Assembly (NCBI GenBank): GCA_947452675.1
Contig: CANGDL010000005.1
Coordinates: 1 to 64,000, forward strand
From: Microbacteriaceae bacterium
Lineage (GTDB): Bacteria > Actinomycetota > Actinomycetes > Actinomycetales > Microbacteriaceae
Reading direction: 5' to 3'
Length of the DNA: 64,000 bases
Shown: positions 9,288-17,999 of the stretch, piece by piece
How the letters are laid out: every line of letters starts with the position of its first letter
How positions within the stretch are numbered: the stretch's first letter is position 1
Notes under the pieces: model-generated
What the model was told of the DNA's origin: nothing
The model's input: only the letters and a program-made list of their open reading frames with translations
Databases searched by the model: none
Made by a program: the position numbers and the translations under genes

Positions 9288-10181
9288 ATGTATTCGGCAA
9301 TCGCAGCTAATAAGCGCAATACCGTCATCATCATCGGGTGTTTCATTGCCCTACTCACTGGCATTTCTCTCTGGTGGGGTTACACCAGCGGCAACGGCTC
9401 GAGTGCGCTCATGATCGTCGGCTTCGTGCTCCTTTACACAATCTTTCAGTACTACGCTGCTGGCGCTCTAGCGGTTGCAATGAGCGGTGCCCAAGAGATT
9501 CAAAAGAGCGACAATCCAAGGCTTTGGCGCATAGTCGAGAATCTTTCAATCACCGAAGGCATGCCTATGCCTAAGGTGTACGTGATCCCGGATGAAGCAC
9601 CAAACGCGTTCGCAACGGGGCGCGATCCAAAGCACGCGATTGTCGCTGCAACAACAGGTTTGCTTGCAATCATGGATGACAAAGAACTCGAAGGTGTTAT
9701 GGCGCACGAGCTCGGTCACGTGAAAAACTATGACATTCGCGTCTCGACCATCGTTTTCGGCCTGGTGAGCGCCATCGGTGTTCTAGCCGATATGGCAATT
9801 CGCGCCTCGTTTTTTGCTGGCAACGGTCGTCGTGATAACCGCGACGACGGAGGTCTTGGTCTTGCGCTGCTAGCTGTCGGAATTGTTGCCAGCATTGTCG
9901 CGTTTCTGGTTGGCCCACTGGTCAGTGCCGCTGTTTCACGTCAGCGCGAATACCTTGCTGACGCCACCGGGGCGCACACCACGCGCTACCCTGAAGGGCT
10001 TGCCAGTGCCTTGGAGAAACTGGGCCAGTATGGTCGCCCGCTGCGCAGAGCGTCCTCATCAATGGCGCACATGTACATCACCGACCCTATGAAGCCAGGT
10101 TTAACTGAGCGCCTCTTCTCAACGCATCCGCCGATTCCAGCTCGAATCAAGCGTCTGCGCGAGATTGGTTCGCGCTTTTAA
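9288..10181 (+). CDS. htpX: HtpX-like M48 membrane zinc metalloprotease
   Basis: Membrane-bound protease that degrades misfolded membrane proteins. The 297 residues begin with two membrane spans (about 13-30 and 38-60). The zinc motif HELGH follows (His140, Glu141, His144), then a further pair of spans (about 155-175 and 190-215) and SRQREYLADATGA with the third zinc ligand Glu. STHPPIPARIKRL near the end is typical. The 3' end overlaps the convergent YcaQ-like gene by 35 bp. Confidence 0.95.
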   Translation: MYSAIAANKRNTVIIIGCFIALLTGISLWWGYTSGNGSSALMIVGFVLLYTIFQYYAAGALAVAMSGAQEIQKSDNPRLWRIVENLSITEGMPMPKVYVIPDEAPNAFATGRDPKHAIVAATTGLLAIMDDKELEGVMAHELGHVKNYDIRVSTIVFGLVSAIGVLADMAIRASFFAGNGRRDNRDDGGLGLALLAVGIVASIVAFLVGPLVSAAVSRQREYLADATGAHTTRYPEGLASALEKLGQYGRPLRRASSSMAHMYITDPMKPGLTERLFSTHPPIPARIKRLREIGSRF

Positions 10182-11427
10182 GCGCCGAAGCCAAATTTCC
10201 CTTGTCGGCAATCTGAATACCACTTAGCCCCTGCCAAGCTGACACTACAACGAGGTGATTTGCTAGCCCACTTGCAACTGAATCAATTCGGCTGGGGGTG
10301 AGGTTTATTTCATGCCAAGCCGACTGAACTAGAAGCACGCCGGCCTTTCGGTCGCTCTTCAGGTCGATGCGCCCAACCAGTTCTCCGTTGTGTAGCAGCG
10401 GGAGAGTGTAATAGCCATAAATTCGCTTGGGTTCAGGCACATAAATTTCAATCTTGTAATCGAAATCAAACAACCTAATTGCCCTGTCACGATTGCGCGT
10501 GAGTGGGTCAAATGGACTCAAGAGCGTTATGTGATTGGCTTTTGCAAATTCGCCGTTCGCAAGATTTGACTGCCAGTCTTTATGCAGAAAGCCGGTGTCT
10601 TTGAAGCCTTCGACACTCACGGGTGTCAAGACGTTGAGGTCAACCAATTCCTGAACGCGCGGTGCAACACGATCGACTTTAAGGCGAACAAAATCGGCGA
10701 GATCTTTGATTGTAGCTACTCCGTCAGTTTTAGCCGCTCGCCCAATCAGCGTCCTGAGCATCTCGTTATAGTCGGGGTTTGGATCCACCATCCGCGAATA
10801 GGTTTCGGCATTCAAGACCTGATCGGCCAGGGCATAGCGGCGACTGAACTTATCCCTTCCAGCCGACACCACTTCGCCCACTAGGAACATGCGTTCAAGA
10901 CACGTTTTTACGTCGCTCCAACCCCACCAGGTGCCTTTTCGTTTGTTTTGATCGTGTTCTATCTCGGCAATTGTCAGCGGCCCTCGGGTTCGAAGTTCCT
11001 TTCGAATCCAATCCAGGAGATTGCCGTGCTCGGTTTGAACGGTGGCCCAGGTTCTCGATGAGTGGCGCCTGTCATCGGTGCCAAAACGATAGCCGTCCAT
11101 TCTGAATCGGTGCAGTGGCAAATCATCGGTCTTTATCCAAGCAGCTTCGTGGGCCCAATATTCGATGAGTTCTGCCTGTCGACCAGTTTCGGTCATCGGC
11201 CGTGTCGCAGCGTCCAGGATGCTCTTATCGAAAGCACCAATGCGTGAGAAAACCGGCATGTAGTGGGCGCGTTCGAAGACGTTTACGGAATCTAACTGTA
11301 AAAGGTTCAAGCGCTCTACCGTTGAAATCGGTCCTGCGGCTCTGGTCGCACGGCCGGGTTTCGTCGTCAGGCCCTGGGCTGCTAAAACCACAGCACGGGC
11401 TTCCTTCAAACTGACTTGTTCAGTCAT
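10147..11427 (-). CDS. YcaQ/AlkX-like winged-helix DNA glycosylase (HTH_42 family)
   Basis: Member of the winged-helix family that includes E. coli YcaQ and Streptomyces AlkZ, glycosylases that unhook DNA interstrand crosslinks. Near the N terminus LLQLDSVNV supplies the Q-hydrophobic-D motif of the YcaQ branch (residues 44-46). The 426-residue length fits the family. The frame also extends to a GTG at 11436; the ATG at 11427 is preferred. The 35-bp overlap with htpX is convergent. Crosslink repair is inferred from the family only. Confidence 0.85.
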   Translation of the reverse strand: MTEQVSLKEARAVVLAAQGLTTKPGRATRAAGPISTVERLNLLQLDSVNVFERAHYMPVFSRIGAFDKSILDAATRPMTETGRQAELIEYWAHEAAWIKTDDLPLHRFRMDGYRFGTDDRRHSSRTWATVQTEHGNLLDWIRKELRTRGPLTIAEIEHDQNKRKGTWWGWSDVKTCLERMFLVGEVVSAGRDKFSRRYALADQVLNAETYSRMVDPNPDYNEMLRTLIGRAAKTDGVATIKDLADFVRLKVDRVAPRVQELVDLNVLTPVSVEGFKDTGFLHKDWQSNLANGEFAKANHITLLSPFDPLTRNRDRAIRLFDFDYKIEIYVPEPKRIYGYYTLPLLHNGELVGRIDLKSDRKAGVLLVQSAWHEINLTPSRIDSVASGLANHLVVVSAWQGLSGIQIADKGNLASALKSANQSRADA

Positions 11428-11484
11428 CTGCACCACTTCTCAAACTAGACTCGATACCAGCATAGAAATGAATGAGGTCCTGAA

Positions 11485-12729
11485 ATGCCAAAAACCGCTC
11501 CGGTTGTTGCGCCGACTCTTGAAGAGTTCGAGATTGCACACGAGAACGTTGCTCAGGTTGCCATTCAGACACCTGTTTTGCACAGCCACTTTTTATCGCA
11601 ACTTGTTGGCTCGGATGTGTACCTGAAGTGCGAAAATCTCCAGCGAACCGGCGCTTACAAGCTTCGTGGCGCGTTCAATCGAATGTCAAAACTGACAGCA
11701 GCAGAACGCAAAATGGGTGTTGTGGCCGCAAGTGCCGGCAACCATGCTCAGGGAGTTGCGCTTGCCGCTAAGAAACTTGGCATCAAAGCCACTATCTTTA
11801 TGCCGGTTGGCGCGTCTCTGCCAAAATTCCAGGCAACTCAGAATTACGGTGCCGAAGTTGTGCTCGAAGGGGCCGTCTTCGCGGAGACTTTGAAGGCAGC
11901 CCAGGCCTACTCGGCGGCAAAGGGAGCAATCTTCATTCCGCCCTATGACAACATCGATGTGGTTGCCGGGCAAGGAACAGTCGGCCTAGAAATCCTTGAT
12001 CAGGTACCTGACGTGCAGACCATCCTTGTTGCCATCGGTGGTGGTGGTTTGGCCGCTGGCGTCGCCGTCGCTGCAAAATTGAAGGCTGCTGCGCAAGGGC
12101 GCAAAATCAAGGTCATCGGCGTTCAATCGCAGAATGCAGCTTCATATGTGCCATCGCTCAAAGCCGGCAAAGAGGTCGAAATCAAGACTCAGAGAACCAT
12201 TGCCGATGGTATTGCCGTGGCTAAGCCTGGCCACATTCCATTTGAACTTATTTCGAAACACATCGACAAAGTGGTGACGGTGTCTGATGATGAGATTGCA
12301 AAGGCGATAGTTGTTTTGCTTGAACGCGCCAAGCAGGTAGTTGAACCTGCCGGAGCCGCCGCGGTGGCCGCTTTGATGTCTGGAGCCGTGAAACCCAAAG
12401 GCAAAACAGTGGCCGTACTCTCGGGCGGCAACATCGACCCACTCCTAATGCAAAAGATTATCGGGTTCGGATTAACCGCATCAGAGAGATACACGACTAT
12501 CTCAGTCATGCTTCCTGACCGCCCAGGCCAACTCGTGAAGACTGCTGAGGCAATTGCCGCGGCTCAGGGAAACGTGGTTGAGGTTCTACATACTCGCCAT
12601 GGAGAGGGTCTCGAAATCGGCGAAGTAGAACTTCGCGTTTCAGTGGAAACTATGGGTCATGAACACCGTGAGCGCGTCATTCAGGCCCTCAAGGATGCTG
12701 GGCTCCAACCGAGAATCACCCAGGGCTAG
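11485..12729 (+). CDS. ilvA: Threonine dehydratase (threonine ammonia-lyase) with ACT-like domain
   Basis: PLP enzyme that deaminates threonine to 2-oxobutyrate, the first step to isoleucine. The PLP lysine lies in GAYKLRGAF, with SAGNHAQG and GGGGLAAG loops binding the cofactor phosphate. Residues about 335-414 form an ACT-like domain (SVMLPDRPGQLVKTAEAIA), suggesting effector control. At 414 residues it is the shorter, single-ACT type. GAGG-like bases lie upstream of the ATG. A strong bidirectional terminator separates it from greA. Confidence 0.93.
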   Translation: MPKTAPVVAPTLEEFEIAHENVAQVAIQTPVLHSHFLSQLVGSDVYLKCENLQRTGAYKLRGAFNRMSKLTAAERKMGVVAASAGNHAQGVALAAKKLGIKATIFMPVGASLPKFQATQNYGAEVVLEGAVFAETLKAAQAYSAAKGAIFIPPYDNIDVVAGQGTVGLEILDQVPDVQTILVAIGGGGLAAGVAVAAKLKAAAQGRKIKVIGVQSQNAASYVPSLKAGKEVEIKTQRTIADGIAVAKPGHIPFELISKHIDKVVTVSDDEIAKAIVVLLERAKQVVEPAGAAAVAALMSGAVKPKGKTVAVLSGGNIDPLLMQKIIGFGLTASERYTTISVMLPDRPGQLVKTAEAIAAAQGNVVEVLHTRHGEGLEIGEVELRVSVETMGHEHRERVIQALKDAGLQPRITQG

Positions 12730-12747
12730 ATGCTTTGAACTTAAACT

Positions 12748-12777
12748 AAAAATCCCAGACCTAGGTCTGGGATTTTT
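12748..12777. terminator. Bidirectional terminator between ilvA and greA
   Basis: A perfect 30-base palindrome runs from AAAAATCCCAGACC to GGTCTGGGATTTTT, with A and T runs on the two sides, so it can end transcription of both convergent genes. Confidence 0.9.
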
Positions 12778-12787
12778 GCTCAGCTAC

Positions 12788-13276
12788 TTAGCCTAGGAAG
12801 TTCTTTACTTCAAGAATTTCAATCTCTCGTTCCTTGCCATTTGGTGCGAAGAAGCTGACCCTATCGCCGACCTTGGCGCCCATAATTGCGGTTCCGATTG
12901 GACTGTCGGGGCTATAAACGTCTATGTCGCTTCCTTCGGCGATTTCGGCACTGCCAAGCAGAAACTCGAGTTCACTTCCGTTCATATTTAGGCGAACCAC
13001 TGTTCCTTGCTCGACAATGCCGTGCGATTCCTTGGCCTCGCCAACCACCGCGCTTGCCAGGATGTTCTCCAGTCTCGCGGCACGAGCCTCGATTTTCCCC
13101 TGCTCTTCCTTAGCCGCGTGATAGCCACCGTTTTCCTTGAGGTCGCCTTCTTCGCGAGCTTCTTGGATTTTTTTGGCAATGTCTTGACGAGCCACGGTCA
13201 ATAAATATTCGAGTTCGCTGGCAAGTCGATCGTATGCCTCTTGCGTGAGCCAGGTTGCTTCAGGGGTTTCAGCCAT
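12788..13276 (-). CDS. greA: Transcription elongation factor GreA
   Basis: Rescues backtracked RNA polymerase by stimulating transcript cleavage. The 162 residues have the N-terminal coiled coil (WLTQEAYDRLASELEYLL, AREEGDLKENGGYHAAKEEQ with the acidic tip) and the C-terminal FKBP-like globule ending SFFAPNGKEREIEILEVK. The ATG at 13276 is chosen over an in-frame GTG two codons earlier because GGAG sits at the right distance. The gene follows DUF4307, a neighbourhood common in actinobacteria. Confidence 0.96.
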   Translation of the reverse strand: MAETPEATWLTQEAYDRLASELEYLLTVARQDIAKKIQEAREEGDLKENGGYHAAKEEQGKIEARAARLENILASAVVGEAKESHGIVEQGTVVRLNMNGSELEFLLGSAEIAEGSDIDVYSPDSPIGTAIMGAKVGDRVSFFAPNGKEREIEILEVKNFLG

Positions 13277-13288
13277 AATCACTCCAGT

Positions 13289-13684
13289 TTATTTCAACCA
13301 GCAGCGGTCAACCGAAGCGGATACCCCAATGTTGGTCGTGTTTATTGATTCATTTAGCGTTGCCGCTTTGCCAACATTTCCCGGAATTGCGATTTCTTTG
13401 TAGCCAACCACGAAGAAAGTGGCGTTCAGAATTTTAATCGCGCAAACGCCGTTTTTTTCTGCCGTGTTTGCGATGTTCAAGGTGATCTTGGTCTGCTGCG
13501 GGCTGACAACGTCGAAATTTTGGATTGTTCCGCTTAGGTTCGCCGGAGAACCAAAGTTGATGAATATGGACCAAACGAAAAACGAAGCTGCCAGAAAACC
13601 TGCAATGGATGTCCAGAAAATGCGCTGGTTTCGCGCCTTGGCTTTACTTTTGCCATAGCGATTTGAAAGTCGTTCGTTGGTCAT
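13289..13684 (-). CDS. DUF4307 family membrane protein
   Basis: A 131-residue protein of unknown function with one membrane span (about 23-42) and an extracytoplasmic beta-rich domain of LEA/DUF4307 type. Its N-terminal NRYGKSK motif and C-terminal SVDRCWLK are seen in actinobacterial homologues beside greA and ilvA. It ends 12 bp before greA, so the two are likely one operon. TAGCCT lies seven bases before its ATG. Confidence 0.82.
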   Translation of the reverse strand: MTNERLSNRYGKSKAKARNQRIFWTSIAGFLAASFFVWSIFINFGSPANLSGTIQNFDVVSPQQTKITLNIANTAEKNGVCAIKILNATFFVVGYKEIAIPGNVGKAATLNESINTTNIGVSASVDRCWLK

Positions 13685-13691
13685 CTGTTTA

Positions 13692-13697
13692 AGGCTA
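13692..13697 (-). promoter_or_regulatory. -10 box, probable leaderless promoter of the DUF4307-greA operon
   Basis: On the minus strand TAGCCT ends seven bases before the ATG of the DUF4307 gene, with no ribosome binding site between. Confidence 0.45.
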
Positions 13698-13724
13698 TCG
13701 AAGTTAAAGCGCGATACTTATTAC

Positions 13725-14051
13725 ATGCACATTTTGCTCTCAGCTCTTATTGCGGCGACTCCATCGCCATCTGCTACCGCCGACCCGTCGGAGACTTTCT
13801 ACAGCCCAGGGACCATTGGGTTCATCATGACTTTCTTTGTAACTGCAGGTGCTGTGGCTCTCATCTTCGACATGGTTCGCCGCATTCGTCGGGTTCGCTA
13901 TCGAGCGGAGATTTCTGAAAAGTTGGCTTCCGAAGCATTAGCCGCAAAGGAAGTCAAGGTCTCGCCCAAGCCTGCCGCCAAGCCTGCCGCCAAATCGGCG
14001 GCTAAGGCAAAGCCAGAACGACCAGATCCGCCCGCAAAGCCGAAACGCTAA
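13725..14051 (+). CDS. Small single-span membrane protein with Lys/Ala/Pro-rich tail
   Basis: Not assigned to a named family. The 108 residues have a short hydrophobic N terminus, one clear membrane span (about 30-50), a basic RRIRRVRYR stretch, and a tail built of PAAK-like repeats ending in PPAKPKR. The frame is open from 13677, but that would overlap the divergent DUF4307 gene. The ATG at 13725 is preferred, with GATACT six bases before it. The tail is probably cytoplasmic and positively charged. Confidence 0.6.
   Translation: MHILLSALIAATPSPSATADPSETFYSPGTIGFIMTFFVTAGAVALIFDMVRRIRRVRYRAEISEKLASEALAAKEVKVSPKPAAKPAAKSAAKAKPERPDPPAKPKR
13968..14003 (+). repeat. 12-bp tandem coding repeat
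   Basis: AAGCCTGCCGCC occurs twice in tandem and is followed by a degenerate third copy (AAATCGGCGGCT). It encodes K-P-A-A units in the tail of the small membrane protein, a place where slippage could change tail length. Confidence 0.8.
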
Positions 14052-14063
14052 ATCATCACGCGC

Positions 14064-14750
14064 TCAGGCGCCAAATGATCCTGCCGCCGGGTGCAGCGCG
14101 ATCAGCAGGGCAGCTGTCCAGTGGCATAGAAAAGCAACCACGGTCAGTGAATGGAAGATTTCGTGGAATCCGAATTTACCCGGGAACGGGTTCGGTTTTT
14201 TGAAACCATAGACCACAGCACCCACCGTGTAGCACAGCCCACCAACCAATATCAGAATCATCATTGGTGCATTTGCATTGAAGAAGTCAACGATGTAAGC
14301 CATGGCGCCCCAGCCCATCAGTACATAAATGGGTACATAAAGCCATCTCGGAGCGTTGATCCAGAAAACGCGGAATCCGACGCCGAGAACTGCCGTTCCC
14401 CAAATGACGCTCATTAGAACGACGGCCTCATTTTTGGGCAGTGCTAACCAAGAAATAGGCGTGTAGCTGCCAGCAATTAGAAGAAAAATGTTGGCATGGT
14501 CGATTCGTTTGAGTGCCTTCTTGACCTCGGGAGTCCAGTTAAACCGGTGGTAAAGCGCAGAGTTTCCAAACAGTAAGAATGAACTTAGAAAAAAGACCAT
14601 GCTGGCCAGTTTGGCAGGCACTCCGTCGGCCAAAACGATGAGCACGATTCCACCCGCGATGACGAATGGTAAAACGCCAGCATGAATCCAACCGCGCCAG
14701 GTTGGCTTCACTTCTGACTCTCGAAAGCCTTCAGAGATTGGCATGCTCAT
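14064..14750 (-). CDS. Hemolysin III / TrhA family membrane protein
   Basis: Seven-span integral membrane protein related to PAQR receptors. Residues include the early WRGWIHAGVLP, SALYHRFNW (conserved Ser and His), the KRIDHANIFLLIAGSYTP signature and the late HEIFHSLTVVAFLCHW, which supply the conserved His cluster thought to bind metal. At 228 residues it is full length. It is divergent from the prenyltransferase gene, the same pairing as Rv1085c and Rv1086 in Mycobacterium tuberculosis. Function in membrane lipid homeostasis is suggested for the family only. Confidence 0.92.
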   Translation of the reverse strand: MSMPISEGFRESEVKPTWRGWIHAGVLPFVIAGGIVLIVLADGVPAKLASMVFFLSSFLLFGNSALYHRFNWTPEVKKALKRIDHANIFLLIAGSYTPISWLALPKNEAVVLMSVIWGTAVLGVGFRVFWINAPRWLYVPIYVLMGWGAMAYIVDFFNANAPMMILILVGGLCYTVGAVVYGFKKPNPFPGKFGFHEIFHSLTVVAFLCHWTAALLIALHPAAGSFGA

Positions 14751-14791
14751 ATGAAAACTCTACGCCTGCGAAGTCCCTCTTATTCGGGTAG

Positions 14792-14797
14792 TAGCCT
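14792..14797 (+). promoter_or_regulatory. -10 box, probable leaderless promoter of the cis-prenyltransferase
   Basis: TAGCCT is followed by six bases and the GTG start at 14804, with no ribosome binding site. Confidence 0.5.
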
Positions 14798-14803
14798 TAA
14801 GCA

Positions 14804-15565
14804 GTGCGCAACCTGATTTATCGCCTATATGAACGCTCCCTTGAGCGTCAACTTGCGCCGAACGACTTGCCCCGTCACGTGGCAGTCATCTTGGATGGAA
14901 ATCGCCGCTGGGCGGAGCGCCAAGGAGGCGCCAAAGCAAGTCACGGGCATGCCGTCGGCGCTAAAAAAACCTTGGAATTCCTGGGATGGTGCGACGACCT
15001 GGGCATCAAGGTCGTCACGCTCTATTTACTTTCGACCGAGAACTTAAAAGGCCGGGGTGGCGAGGAGCTAAATGAGCTCCAAGACATTATTGCCCAGCTT
15101 GCAGATGACCTTGCCGTCCATGGCAACTGGAAGCTTCAGCTGGTGGGCGACCGGGGCACATTGCCAAAGGGTCTGGCAGATTCGATTTCAAGCGCTGAGG
15201 AGAGAACCGCCAACATCGGCGGAATGCATGTGAATCTAGCTGTCGGTTACGGTGGTCGCAAAGAAATCGCCGATGCTATGAGGTCAATTTTGAAAGAGCA
15301 TTCAACCCAAGGCACAACCATCGACGAGCTTGCTGATTTGCTAGATCCAGACTTAATTACGCAACACCTTTACACGAGTGGGCAGCCAGACCCTGATCTG
15401 ATAATTCGCACTTCGGGTGAGCAGAGGCTTTCCGGTTTTCTTCTCTGGCAGAGCGCCCAGTCGGAGTTCTATTTCGAAGAAGCCTTGTGGCCCGATTTCC
15501 GTCGAGTCGACTTTTTGCGAGCCATCCGTGCTTTCGAGAATCGCCATCGGCGATTCGGCGCATAA
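14804..15565 (+). CDS. uppS: Cis-prenyl diphosphate synthase (UppS or short-chain Z-isoprenyl type)
   Basis: Condenses isopentenyl diphosphate onto an allylic diphosphate in cis; product is undecaprenyl or a shorter Z-prenyl diphosphate for cell-wall lipid carriers. Signatures: ILDGNRRWA (catalytic Asp; the usual Met before Asp is Leu), SHGHAVGAKK, the LYLLSTENL segment and the C-terminal LIIRTSGEQRLSGFLLWQ. The 253-residue length fits. Its partner hemolysin III gene matches the Rv1085c/Rv1086 pair, where Rv1086 makes Z,E-farnesyl diphosphate, so chain length is open. A second uppS may exist outside the window. Confidence 0.9.
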   Translation: MRNLIYRLYERSLERQLAPNDLPRHVAVILDGNRRWAERQGGAKASHGHAVGAKKTLEFLGWCDDLGIKVVTLYLLSTENLKGRGGEELNELQDIIAQLADDLAVHGNWKLQLVGDRGTLPKGLADSISSAEERTANIGGMHVNLAVGYGGRKEIADAMRSILKEHSTQGTTIDELADLLDPDLITQHLYTSGQPDPDLIIRTSGEQRLSGFLLWQSAQSEFYFEEALWPDFRRVDFLRAIRAFENRHRRFGA

Positions 15566-15692
15566 ATTGCCGCATCGCCGTAAACTCAAGCAGATTAACG
15601 ATAAGTAACGAACACGAATTCGGGCGTGTCTAAATAACATCGATGTAGTTCACGGGCGTAATCTCACCTCAAAGGCAACTAAGGGAGTGTTC

Positions 15693-17042
15693 GTGGCTAA
15701 AGAAACAGTAACCAAGCAATCTTCAAGTAAGACGTCTGGCTCAAAGGGCACAAACGTCAAAACGGCAACCAAAACCTATGTGCTAGATACCTCAGTTTTG
15801 CTTTCAGATCCGCGGGCCCTGTTCAAGTTCAAAGAACAAGAAGTCGTCATTCCAATCGTCGTGATAAACGAACTAGAGAAGAAGCGCCACGATCCGGAAA
15901 TTGGCTACTACGCCCGACAGGCGCTTCGCCACTTGGATGACCTAAGAGTTCAGCACGAGCGCCTTGACTTCCCAATGGAGGTTGGTGACGGTGGTCTACT
16001 TCGGGTCGAGTTGAACCACATCGATCAATCAGTTCTTCCGGCTGGTTTCCAGCTGGGCGACAACGACAGTCGAATCTTGGCGGTCGCATTTAACCTTGCT
16101 AGCGAGGGTTGCGATGTGACAGTGGTTTCGAAGGACTTGCCTATGCGTGTGAAGGCATCTGCCCTTGGAATGGCTGCAGACGAATATCGCAATGACAACG
16201 CCAAAGACTCTGGTTGGACAGGCATCTCTGAACTTGCGCTCTCCGGCGATGAGATGAACGACCTCTATGACACCGAACTAATTAAGCACAAAGATGTTGC
16301 AGAATTGCCAGTCAACACCGGTCTAGTGATTTCCTCCGAGCGCGGCAGTGCGCTGGGTCGCGTTGAGAAGGGTGGAAAGATTCGCTTGGTGCGCGGCGAC
16401 CGCGACGTATTTGGTGTCCACGGTCGCTCAGCCGAGCAACGCTTGGCGATCGATCTTCTCCTTGATTCAGATGTTGGCATCGTTTCTCTTGGCGGTCGTG
16501 CAGGCACCGGAAAATCTGCGATGGCCTTACTGGCTGGTCTCGAGACTGTTCTCGAGCGCCGCCAGCACAAGAAGATTATCGTTTTCCGTCCGATTCTTGC
16601 GGTTGGCGGGCAAGAATTGGGTTACCTGCCTGGGTCTGAAAACGAGAAGATGAACCCTTGGGGTCAGGCGATCTTCGACACACTAGGCGCTTTGGTTTCG
16701 AAAGAAGTAATCGAGCACATCGTTGATCGAGGTCTGCTCGAGATTCTGCCTTTGACCCACATCCGTGGTCGTTCTCTGCACGATGCTTTCGTCATCGTCG
16801 ATGAGGCGCAATCGCTTGAGCGCAATACATTGTTGACCGTGCTGTCGCGAATCGGTCAAAACGCAAAGGTTGTGTTGACTCACGATGTGGCTCAGAGAGA
16901 TAACCTCCGGGTGGGTCGTCATGATGGCATCGCGGCAGTAATCGAGGCCTTGAAGGGCCACTCCCTTTTTGCTCATGTCACTCTGACTCGTTCAGAGCGT
17001 TCTGCGATTGCGGCGTTAGTCACTGACCTTCTTGACAATTAA
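15693..17042 (+). CDS. PIN domain-PhoH ATPase fusion (PhoH2 type)
   Basis: Predicted ATP-dependent RNA helicase joined to an RNase; in mycobacteria PhoH2 unwinds and cleaves RNA. The N-terminal PIN domain (about residues 22-155) shows [12 protein letters not shown] and the later acidic [10 protein letters not shown]. The PhoH domain (from about 240) has Walker [10 protein letters not shown], Walker B FVIVDEAQ and the GRSLHDAF and [13 protein letters not shown] segments. The GTG at 15693 is chosen, with GGGAG five bases before it; an in-frame GTG lies two codons upstream. It is a stand-alone gene here with no antitoxin gene next to it. Confidence 0.92.
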   Translation: MAKETVTKQSSSKTSGSKGTNVKTATKTYVLDTSVLLSDPRALFKFKEQEVVIPIVVINELEKKRHDPEIGYYARQALRHLDDLRVQHERLDFPMEVGDGGLLRVELNHIDQSVLPAGFQLGDNDSRILAVAFNLASEGCDVTVVSKDLPMRVKASALGMAADEYRNDNAKDSGWTGISELALSGDEMNDLYDTELIKHKDVAELPVNTGLVISSERGSALGRVEKGGKIRLVRGDRDVFGVHGRSAEQRLAIDLLLDSDVGIVSLGGRAGTGKSAMALLAGLETVLERRQHKKIIVFRPILAVGGQELGYLPGSENEKMNPWGQAIFDTLGALVSKEVIEHIVDRGLLEILPLTHIRGRSLHDAFVIVDEAQSLERNTLLTVLSRIGQNAKVVLTHDVAQRDNLRVGRHDGIAAVIEALKGHSLFAHVTLTRSERSAIAALVTDLLDN

Positions 17043-17081
17043 CCTGGCCCTCGGGGCAGAAGCTGGGTATAGGCTCAAAGT

Positions 17082-17465
17082 ATGAATTTTGAGCAATCCG
17101 ATCCGGCGATAAAGAAGCTAATAGCTGACTATTTCGATGTCCTGCACTTTCAAGACATGGACCTTTTCGACAAGGTCTTTCACAAAGACTGCGTTCTTTA
17201 TTCGGCGCAGGGCGGGACACTAAACATCAGGCCATACGCGCTCTACCGTGACGCTGTTGCAAACCGTCAGTCTCCGTTTGAGGCCGGAAACACTCGTCGT
17301 GACCAGGTTTTGATGTTCGATCAGATTTCACCGACCTTAGCTCTCGTTAAGCCTCAGCTTGAGATGTTCGGGGGAGTAATGCAGGATTACCTGAATATTG
17401 TTTACCTTGATGGCCAGTGGTGGGTAATGGCAAAGATGTGGGAAAAAGTAGGCGACGCAATCTAA
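17082..17465 (+). CDS. NTF2-like protein (putative lumazine-binding/SnoaL-like)
   Basis: A 127-residue alpha+beta cone-fold protein: N-terminal helices (IKKLIADYFDVLHFQDMDLFDKVFHKDCVLYS) followed by the curved sheet ending DYLNIVYLDGQWWVMAKMWEKV. Family members bind small ligands or are simple hydrolases or isomerases; nothing shows a substrate here. It is monocistronic, with a terminator directly behind it and a TATAGG box eight bases before the ATG. Confidence 0.75.
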   Translation: MNFEQSDPAIKKLIADYFDVLHFQDMDLFDKVFHKDCVLYSAQGGTLNIRPYALYRDAVANRQSPFEAGNTRRDQVLMFDQISPTLALVKPQLEMFGGVMQDYLNIVYLDGQWWVMAKMWEKVGDAI

Positions 17466-17491
17466 AGGAGCGCCCCGAAGTGCTTGTGGAG

Positions 17492-17520
17492 AACCTCGAC
17501 GAGAGTCGGGGTTTTTCTTT
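17492..17520 (+). terminator. Rho-independent terminator after the NTF2-like gene
   Basis: AACCTCGAC and GTCGGGGTT pair around loop GAGA, followed by a T-rich tract. Confidence 0.75.
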
Positions 17521-17525
17521 AGCCT
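17520..17525 (+). promoter_or_regulatory. -10 box, probable leaderless promoter of the prepilin peptidase
   Basis: TAGCCT begins inside the T tract of the preceding terminator and ends six bases before the ATG at 17532. Terminator and promoter are therefore abutted. Confidence 0.45.
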
Positions 17526-17531
17526 GACCAG

Positions 17532-17999
17532 ATGAACTTCGATTTCGCTTTGCTTGGGCCAGCCTACGTCTTGGCGGTGTCCTGGCCGCTTGCGAGAATC
17601 GATTTTCGCGAGCGGCGTTTGCCCAATCGCTTAACCTTGCCGGTCTTCCCCATTGCGACCCTTGGGCAACTGGTCGCGTTCCTATTTGGTGCTGAATTCT
17701 CGCGACTTCTGTTCTCTTTGCTGGCATGTGTTGGAGCATTCGCGATTTGCTTGGTGCTGAATCGTTTTGCAGGGCTGGGCATGGGTGATGTGAAGCTAAT
17801 CGCGGGCATGACGCTATCGTTGGCCTGGTTCAACCCGCTCGCCCCAACCTTAGCGGTGCTAATTGGGCTGACCCTTGCCGGAGTGGTCTCGCTGGTTCGC
17901 GTGGTCACCCGAAAAGCAAGTATGGGCTCGAGCATTGCGCTCGGCCCATACTTGTTAGTTGGTTTTGTGCTGAGTTTTATAGCCCAGGGCTTGTCATAG
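17532..17999 (+). CDS. Short A24 prepilin peptidase
   Basis: Aspartyl membrane protease that cleaves type IV-like prepilins (TadV/PilD family). The 155 residues include both catalytic Asp regions: [14 protein letters not shown] near the N terminus and GMGDVKL in the middle. The N-terminal zinc/methyltransferase domain of PilD is absent, as in TadV-like forms. Several hydrophobic spans follow. No pilin or pilus-assembly gene lies nearby, so its substrates must be elsewhere. The last 23 bp overlap the 3' end of fumC. Confidence 0.85.
   Translation: MNFDFALLGPAYVLAVSWPLARIDFRERRLPNRLTLPVFPIATLGQLVAFLFGAEFSRLLFSLLACVGAFAICLVLNRFAGLGMGDVKLIAGMTLSLAWFNPLAPTLAVLIGLTLAGVVSLVRVVTRKASMGSSIALGPYLLVGFVLSFIAQGLS

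Noticed and set aside
15601-15660. Terminator between uppS and the PhoH gene
   Set aside because: ACACG/CGTGT can form a weak 5-bp stem with an 8-base loop and no T run; too weak to call.
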